Part shown: positions 63,700 to 64,000 of the stretch, one piece after another
Numbering within the stretch: position 1 is the stretch's first letter
Layout of the letters: every line of letters starts with the position of its first letter
Source of the DNA: Diorhabda sublineata
Taxonomy: Eukaryota; Arthropoda; Insecta; Coleoptera; Chrysomelidae
Direction of reading: 5' to 3'
Assembly (NCBI RefSeq): GCF_026230105.1
Contig: NC_079482.1
Coordinates: 17,856,001 to 17,920,000 of the forward strand
DNA: 64,000 nt
The notes under the pieces: model-generated
What the model was told of the DNA's origin: nothing
Database searches by the model: none
Seen by the model: only the letters and a program-made list of their open reading frames with translations
Translations under genes and position numbers: made by a program

Positions 63700-64000
63700 G
63701 TATATTATTTTTTATAATTAATATTCTCAATAAATTTCTTTAGGGTTTGAATATTTACATTTTGTTATAACAAGTTATGCTAAATCCTCAGGCAAATTTG
63801 GGGGGAAAAAGTTTACGGTGTTTGAAGTAATCAGTAAATTTAACAGTTCTCTTTGTTTCGTGTTTGGGAAAATAGATTGAAAAAGGATATTGAAAAATTT
63901 TTATATTAGTTCCTAATATAAGTAATCATCCCGAGTTAGGATGTACAAGCTCCGTCTCATTTCAGAAAAATTCGAACTTATTAAACTTTATTTTAAAATG
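63700..64000. other. DEPDC5 intron 18, cut by window edge
   Basis: AT-rich intronic sequence, nothing supported. Confidence 0.5.

Overview
This window looks like AT-rich insect nuclear DNA, possibly from a beetle. Genes have GT-AG introns, the two host proteins read like insect orthologues, and every large intron is packed with decayed transposons of families common in insects (mariner, Tc1-like, piggyBac, pogo/Tigger, RTE-type and R1/I-type LINEs, copia). The taxon is inferred from protein flavour, not proven.

Only two host genes are supported. (1) On the minus strand, 532-2063, are the first three exons of NOA1, a mitochondrial circularly permuted GTPase; its last exons lie off the left edge. 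(2) On the plus strand, 4195-63699, are 18 exons of DEPDC5 (insect name Iml1), the GATOR1 subunit that restrains mTORC1 when amino acids are scarce. The joined exons give about 1,116 codons with consistent phases and no internal stop; the rest of the DEP domain and the C-terminal domain lie off the right edge. The two genes are divergent, about 2.1 kb apart.

Layout: 1-130 mariner fragment; 532-2063 NOA1; 2064-4194 shared upstream region with a Cys-rich relic; 4195-9741 DEPDC5 exons 1-9, compact apart from introns 3 and 8; 9742-25208 intron 9 (RTE LINE, mariners, tyrosine-recombinase relic, a duplicated piece of exon 10 and intron 10, a small MITE); 25209-30439 exons 10-14; 30440-44208 intron 14 (R1-type LINE, Tc1-like element with a nested fold-back, a 3-kb long-TIR element, a piggyBac with TTAA ends, copia gag); 44209-44558 exons 15-16; 44559-63500 intron 16 and, around exon 17 (59351-59443), more LINE, mariner, integrase, Tigger and Tc1 copies; 63501-63699 exon 18.

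The host genes show no shared pathway beyond adjacency. The most unusual items are: a 1.7-2.0 kb duplication that carries half of exon 10 plus its donor site and an intronic mariner into intron 9; a 3-kb element with about 0.5-0.7 kb inverted repeats and an unidentified ORF; and a 105-bp insertion with an 8-bp target-site duplication that can be folded into a hammerhead-like ribozyme core. No RNA gene, CRISPR or prokaryotic feature was seen.
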